From positions 32,278,836 through 32,342,835 of the forward strand of contig CM065381.1 of the NCBI GenBank assembly GCA_033060915.1: a stretch of DNA of 64,000 nucleotides. The letters are read 5' to 3'. A program made the translations under genes and the position numbers. Under the pieces are notes generated by a model. It was not told the origin of the DNA. It searched no databases and worked only from the letters and a program-made list of their open reading frames with translations. This stretch comes from Euryodendron excelsum. Taxonomy: Eukaryota > Streptophyta > Magnoliopsida > Ericales > Pentaphylacaceae. This document shows positions 58,326 through 64,000 of the stretch, in pieces; the first letter of the stretch is position 1, and each line of letters begins with the position of its first letter.

Positions 58326-61300
58326 TGTCGCGCCCCGGTTTTTGGGTGTCCAAGGTCCTTTCGGCTTAGAGATAAAAAGCATGGAACTCTGTCACTAGAA
58401 CTCGTCCTCCTAGAAGGACAAGTGCGACTAGGTTTGAAAATTGATTTGACTAAGGGCTTTTCAGAAAAGTAGGAGTCACCTCCTAACTTGATTAAGGTGA
58501 GTTAGAGCACCCAAAATTAAGTGTTAATCAGAAAATTAAACCTAGGGTTTTTTGGAAAAGGTTTTGAAAACTCCCTCAAGAGAGAGTTTTTTAAAAAATA
58601 GGTTGTTTGGCAACCTTTGGAAAGATTTAAGCTCTTTTGAAAAATAACTCTATTTTGGTCATTTGAAAACAGAAATCTATGGTTCGGGGGTTGGTTACGT
58701 GTTGAGAAGATATCCTAAGATCATCACCCTACCCCGCCCTTTCGGTACCTACATGTCTAATCACCCTTTATTCACTCACTAGAATAACCGGTTACCATTG
58801 TACACTTAATATCCACTTTAGAATTTTGAAAACGGGTTTTAGTCATCACTTTTCAGATGGATGATGCATAATGTAAGTTTTTGGAAGAAGTTTGAAAATA
58901 ATGGGGGTTTCGAAAGAATTTAGAATAGAAACCTTGAATTGATTGGAATTTTTGAAAAAAGGGATTGAAGTTGAAATAAAAAGTAATGACCACACCATTT
59001 TGGGTTGCCTATGTATTTCATTTGGCGAAAATCAAGTCATTCATAGTTCGGCAAGAGCTCGATGGAGAATAGGCGCATTAGGGCCTTTGAAAGGTTTAAA
59101 AATACTTTGGGATTTTTAGAAAAGTTTAAGACACTTTGAGGTCTTTGGAAGTTGAAGACTCTTTGTGGTCTTAGAAGTTTAAGACGCTTGGAGATCTTTG
59201 AAAAAGTTTAAGACATTTGGAGGTCTTTGGAAAAGTTTAAGACACTTTGAGGTCTTTGGAAGTTGAATACTCTTTACAGTCTTGGAAGTTGAAGACTCTT
59301 TGTGGTCTTGGAAGTTTTGACTTGAAATTGGATGGTGGAGTGTTTTGAAAATGTTTTTGGATCAACTTAAGGCAGTTTTGAAAAAATGCTTTAGCATGAA
59401 TCAGGAGAACTTGAAAGTGTTTTTGAAGTCTTGTTTTGAAAACCTTGGAGGAATGTTTCGATAAATTAGTTTTTGAAACTAGTTTTTGGAAATGGCTAAA
59501 GGTTTGAAATCCTAATATGGACAACCTTAGGGGTTGTTCTTGATTTATCACTTTTCCATGGAATCCTTAACCATGAGAGGGCTAGGGATGCCTTAGGTTT
59601 GTGACCTTTTGAAAATATTTTTGGAAATGCCTTGAAGATGGAGCGTAAGAACATTTGAAGAGTTTATGGAGTTGGTTTTTTGAAATCAAAAGAGTGGGAG
59701 GTTTTGGAAAAGTGGGTTATGAGAATGATTTAAAATTGAGTGATCATTTAGAAAAGGGTTCAAGAGTTGGAACCTTGAAGTATACTAACCTAGGTTGGGT
59801 TGGCTTAGGATTAGGGGTCACCTAAGGTTAACTAACTAGGGTTAGGTTAACCTAGGGTTAAAATGACCTATAGTTAACTAACTAAGGTTAGGTTAACCTT
59901 AGGTTAAGGTGACCTAGGGTTAACTAACTAGGGTAGGGTTAACCTAAGGTTAGGATGACTTAGGGTTAAGTTAACCTAAAATGAGTGAACTAGGTCAAGT
60001 TAGCCTAGGGTTGGACAATTGGGGTCAAGTTAGCCTAGGGTTAGACAACTAGGGTCAAGTTAGCTTAGGGTTGGATTGGAAAATAGTTTTGAAAGTTGGT
60101 TTAATACACTTTTGGAAAGAGTTTTGAAGAACAAAGCATGTTATGCAATGAACTTTGGTGGACAACCCTTTTAAAGATCATTTCCATGAAAATTTTGACT
60201 CTAGCCAAGAGTATGGTATATATGCATAGTGTTTGGAGACCATTCTAAGGAAGGTTTCTTCATAGCCATTATAACCATAATCTTGACAAGAGTGTAAAGG
60301 GTCCAAAAATCAACATGGTGATGACAACTTTTTAAGGCGTCATTTTTAATACAAAGATGGAGAGAATGCATTTTTGAAAATCATCTTTGGAGAGAGTTTT
60401 GAAAACCATTTTTCAAGAGAACCATTCCATCAAGAGAGAGTTCATATGGCCGAACAAAAAGGAGACCACTCAAGAGAGAGTTCTATAGGGCCATTCCAAC
60501 CACTACACTTAAAAGAATGGAAATATTAAAAATTGGAGAATTAGAAAGCAACCCTTATGCAAGTTAAAATATCATGATGCCAAAGTGAAAGTTAGGAGGT
60601 TAGTGGGGGACTCTCTAAGGCATGATTGCTAAGGTCTTATCCTAGGCTTCAAGGGGACAACTTTTGGAACAATTTTTGAAAGAAATATAGAATTTGGAAA
60701 TGACATGGAGATAAGAGTAATATAAGCATCATAGAATATGGTGATAAGCATAAAAATGAAACCAAGCACACAAGACATGATCAAAATAGTAATATGTAAG
60801 GGGTCATGATCACATACAAGGCTTTTAGGCTACAACACATAAACAAGGGGCTCCTAGGCCATACAATCTCAAAGTAGGCTAGCGAGAGGTCCTCCTACAC
60901 TGTGACTCTCACTTGCTTTCCTCTAGGCATGGTCTAAGAGCCCTCTTGGTTGAAGCATGCAAGAATGGGGGGTGTAGATGGGGATTAAAATAGAGAATAG
61001 CCTAAGTAGGTTAGGAGGGAGAAGAGAAGAGTGGGGAAAGTCACAAATGTAAAAGGGATACCACATTTTGCCTTCAACACACTTGTAGTCTTCAATGGAT
61101 GTATTGATTGGAGCTTGAATGACTTCAAGAGGGCTTGAGAGGTTAGAATGGAGTGTGTAATGATGTATAAGGCCTTGTAGGTGAAGTGAATAGGCTTGAA
61201 AGAGGTAGAATCTAGCCTAAGTGTTGGAAGGGTGGAATATATGTAAGGATTCGAGAATCTGGAGCAGTTTCAGCAGAACTTCGCATCAATTTCGGAACTG

Positions 61301-63146
61301 AGATATGCAAAGGGGGAGGCCTCTATTTATAGACAAAACTTTCGAACACTGGCGCATGTAGGACATACGCCCGTGTAAAATTTACACAGGCACATGTGCT
61401 ATATGCGCGGGTACTATTCCACTGGCAGAACGCCACGCGACACCTATTGTACTAACTCAATCTCGACTGTTGATCAAAATTTGGTCGATCTGATCAAAAT
61501 CTGGGCGCATGTAGCATACGCTCTACCACCGGGAAGGTTCGTTTAAACTTTGCCTTGATAATTGAGCCAATCGGGAAGGTTTCGGGGGAATCGGTTGCAC
61601 CCACGATGTTCTCTTGAGGTTTCTCGTGAACTTTCATGTTTTTGAAAAGTTTGAATTATGTTTGGAAGTGTGAGATATCGTCTTGGAAAATGTGCGTAAA
61701 AGGACAATTTTACGGAGCGTCTGTGATACGCTCCGTGGGTGTTCGAAAGTAGCTGTTTTCATATCGCATGATCAAGGCCTTCAGGAAGCGATCTTTTCGA
61801 TCGAACCGTACCGATAGAAAGTATTCTGTAAATACTTTTGGGAATTCCCAAATTTACGCATTTCTCAAGTCATTTGACGGTGCGTTTTGATTAGGGAATT
61901 GGAGAAAAGTCAACCTTGAAAGAGCGTTTGCGAGACGCCCCAAGGGTTGCTGAAAGTTGTAGTTTTCACACCATACGATAGAGGGCTTCAAGAAGCGATC
62001 TATCCAATCGAGCCGTATCGATAGAAAGATCTATGAACGAGCTTTCGAGAATTCCTTGATTTATGCATTTCTCAAGTCAGTTGACGGTGCGTTATAACTA
62101 GGGAATCGGGGGAAAAGACAATTTAGGCGGAGCATCTGCGAGACGCTCTGGGGAACTTTTATCGAGTCGTGAGCGTTTAATGTCGTAGGGTCCTCCTTGG
62201 GTTAAACAAGGGTGTATGGTGAAACTCTTTGCTCGAAATTCCAGGACCGGTGCTGTCTCGGGGCATGTTTGGATTGCTAGGGGCAAAATGGTCATTTTGG
62301 GCCAAGATTGGCTAGGAATGGTTAGGAATGGTTTGGTGTGTTGTGTTAAGCGTGTAAAGTTGTTCAGGGATGGTTTTGGAAGAGTCTTTTACTGTTTGGT
62401 GGGGTTTGTGTCGTGCTGAGGCGTTTAGGGGCAAAACGGTCATTTTGACTAGAACGAGCCGGAATAGGACCGAATTTGGGCCAAATGGCGTGTGGGAGAC
62501 GCCTAATGGTTTAACAACATTTTGGAAGGATGGACTTATCGTTTTGAGAGATTTTAAACTTTCTCAAAACGTGCCTGGAGGCCCAAGGGGCAGGCTTGGT
62601 CATTTTTCACCAAGTCGGGCTAGCAGGCGTTGGTGTTGACCTAGGTGTTGGTTCCCGAGACCGCCTGGTCTCGGAAAACTACCTGTGCGGTGTTGGTCTC
62701 TAAGAATGTCCGGTCTTAGAAAACTACCTGTAACGGTAGTGTTGGTTCCGGAGAACGCTTGGTCCTAGAAAGCTACCTAGAAGGGTGGTGTTAGTCTTTG
62801 AGAACGCTTGATCTCAGAGAACTACCAAATGACTGACATTCTACATTGGCAGGCTAGCAGGTGCCAGAAGTGAATCATCTGGAACTTGATGAGGTGTTGG
62901 TCCCCGAGATCGCCCGATCCTAAGAAGCTACCTGGATGGCGTTGGTTTCTGAGACCGCCAGATCTGGAAAGCTGCCTAGAATAATGGTGCTTATAGCTCC
63001 AACGGGTCCTTGTGGGCCCGAGAAGCGACCAATTGATTAGACTGGAGATTGAAAGGCTCATATTGAGCTTGCACGTGGTGTGGTGTTTGAAAACTTCATC
63101 CGGTCAGGCCAGAGATTGCCGAGCAGGCAAAAATGGGGTGCTTACA
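58326..63146 (-). mobile_element. Giant solo LTR (4.8 kb), copy B, inverted relative to copy A
   Basis: The plus strand starts TGTCGCGCCCCGGTTTTTGG and ends ATGGGGTGCTTACA. TATGA stands on both sides (58321-58325 and 63147-63151), a perfect duplication. Read on the minus strand it follows copy A (33659-38283) throughout: same termini, hairpin minisatellite (about 62640-62990), GGAGCGTCTC repeats (61700-62160), TATA box and telomere-like array (about 59780-60080). No interior or coding domain. Inserted in the Athila LTR. Confidence 0.9.
61324..61331 (-). promoter_or_regulatory. TATA box in giant LTR copy B
   Basis: The minus strand reads TATAAATA at the position equivalent to 35459-35466 in copy A. 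Confidence 0.6.
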
Positions 63147-63457
63147 TATGAGATACCTTCAATGATTCCTTAAATTTTTCAAGTGTTCTTCACAATTGAA
63201 CCCAGTTTGAAGTTAAACTACTCATATCCATAAAAGAGATTGAAATTGAATTCAATTGAAAGCAAGCAATTGAAATCGAAGGAGAATTGGGATGAAATTT
63301 GTATTGAAAACAACTCTAAAATGCTCTTATAATGGAAATATAAAAGAATTACAACGAACTAAACTACTACAGTTGAAGTTCTAAATAATCTAAGGAAAGA
63401 AAATTTAGACAAAGCTGAGAAAATAAGGATAGATTCTCAAATTTTCGTCTAAACTTG

Positions 63458-63465
63458 TATTTATA
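63458..63465 (-). promoter_or_regulatory. TATA box in the Athila LTR
   Basis: The minus strand reads TATAAATA in the outer LTR part, a plausible start for the Athila transcript. The solo LTR now stands between it and gag. Confidence 0.5.
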
Positions 63466-64000
63466 AGCGTAATTCAAAATAGGGATCCCGTAAACCGTGC
63501 ACGGTTAGGCCAATAGTGCACATGGGTCTAAGATTGTAAGCACGGTCTTCTTATGGACTTATTTACAGAGAAACCCCCTCTCAACGGCTCAAATCTCTGT
63601 AGCATAAGCTTGGTAAAAACCATTACGCGCATAGTTAGGTGACCATAGGCACAGTCACCAAATTGTACGCACGGTTAAAATGACCGAACTGCCCTTTGAG
63701 TTGAATCTCAATCTCTTTTAAGCTCCAAACATATAAATCAAGCATAAAACATTATTTGGGGCGTTATTAGACTAAAATAAGTATACAAACATCCTAAACG
63801 GGCTAAGGATTACACTTTTAGAGTATAATCATATGCAACCCAAATTCTTTTTTTCATGATGCCATTTTGAATTAATGTTCATGATACCTTAATTCTTTTT
63901 TTTTTCTTCTTGATTTGTGTTATTTGTTTCTTTTATACCAAAAAGAAAAAAAGAAAAGTTTGGACTTGGGCTTGCGTTTGGACTGGGGGCAGGGGCGCAT

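Larger units (their letters stand above)
31425..64000 (-). mobile_element. Athila-type Ty3/gypsy element, truncated and split by nested insertions
   Basis: The element runs on the minus strand: LTR (from beyond 64000 to 57762, interrupted), primer-binding site, gag start at 57215, gag to 56439, then after a 23 kb insertion gag zinc-finger region (33247-32983) and protease (to 31425), where it stops before any RT. The gag halves are joined by a matching target duplication. The identification rests on Athila-style gag (CPHH box, NPQGGGK, CAVCG knuckle) and the protease/ILGR/FGNMTVELN block. Confidence 0.85.
57762..64000 (-). repeat. 5' LTR of the Athila element (interrupted; outer end beyond window)
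   Basis: The inner edge is CA on the minus strand at 57762-57763. The LTR is split by a giant solo LTR at 58326-63146 and continues at 63147-64000. About 1.4 kb of LTR remains visible after removing the insertion. A TATA box is present in the outer part. I could not identify the outer TG end, so 64000 is only the window limit. Confidence 0.6.

Overview
This window is nuclear DNA of a flowering plant, most likely a eudicot. It is gene-poor and built mainly from transposable elements. I recognise one intact cellular gene: a three-exon CASP-like (CASPL1C-type) four-helix membrane protein gene on the + strand (coding part 24330-25287). The plant assignment rests on that gene and on plant-type Tat, Athila and SIRE-like retroelements, caulimovirid-like sequence and hAT/Mutator-type MITEs. 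The species cannot be told from the sequence.

Layout. 1-5487: the 5' two-thirds of a Tat-lineage Ty3/gypsy element on the minus strand (LTR, PBS, gag-PR-RT-RNase H plus a second RNase H, start of integrase), cut by the window edge. 5488-13000: AT-rich spacer with a Mutator-like non-autonomous element (5797-7067), hAT-like and foldback elements and short tandem repeats. 13030-18516: a non-coding LTR element with 1 kb LTRs (13072-16795, TSD CTGGG) and a solo LTR (16820-18122, TSD GCCTA), possibly both inside an hAT-like element. 18517-24250: spacer with two SINE-like insertions, a MITE and an hAT-like candidate. 24256-25287: the CASP-like gene. 25288-31420: spacer with MITE-like repeats and microsatellites.

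31425-64000 is one deep nest inside a single minus-strand Athila-type element. The Athila gag is split between 56439-57215 and 32983-33247 by an insertion flanked by CCGTG/CCATG. That insertion is a SIRE-like LTR (33248-56438). It holds a giant solo LTR (33659-38283) and a fragment of an endogenous caulimovirid-like pararetrovirus (about 38880-39021 plus 52287-55860, minus strand). The viral fragment is itself split by a 13.3 kb block (39022-52286) flanked by a perfect AGTTG duplication. The block is a miniature LTR element (TRIM-like, 385 bp net) joined end to end with a full-length SIRE-type Copia element (41540-52286), and the TRIM carries another solo LTR (39162-41289, TSD GTAAG). The Athila 5' LTR is in turn split by a second, inverted giant solo LTR (58326-63146, TSD TATGA).

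None of the retroelements is intact in its reading frames. Stop codons and lost catalytic or zinc-binding residues are mostly of the kind made by C-to-T or G-to-A change, as expected for old methylated repeats. The most unusual structure is the TRIM-Copia composite that shares one target-site duplication. Boundaries called from terminal sequences plus TSDs are firm; those marked approximate are judged by eye.
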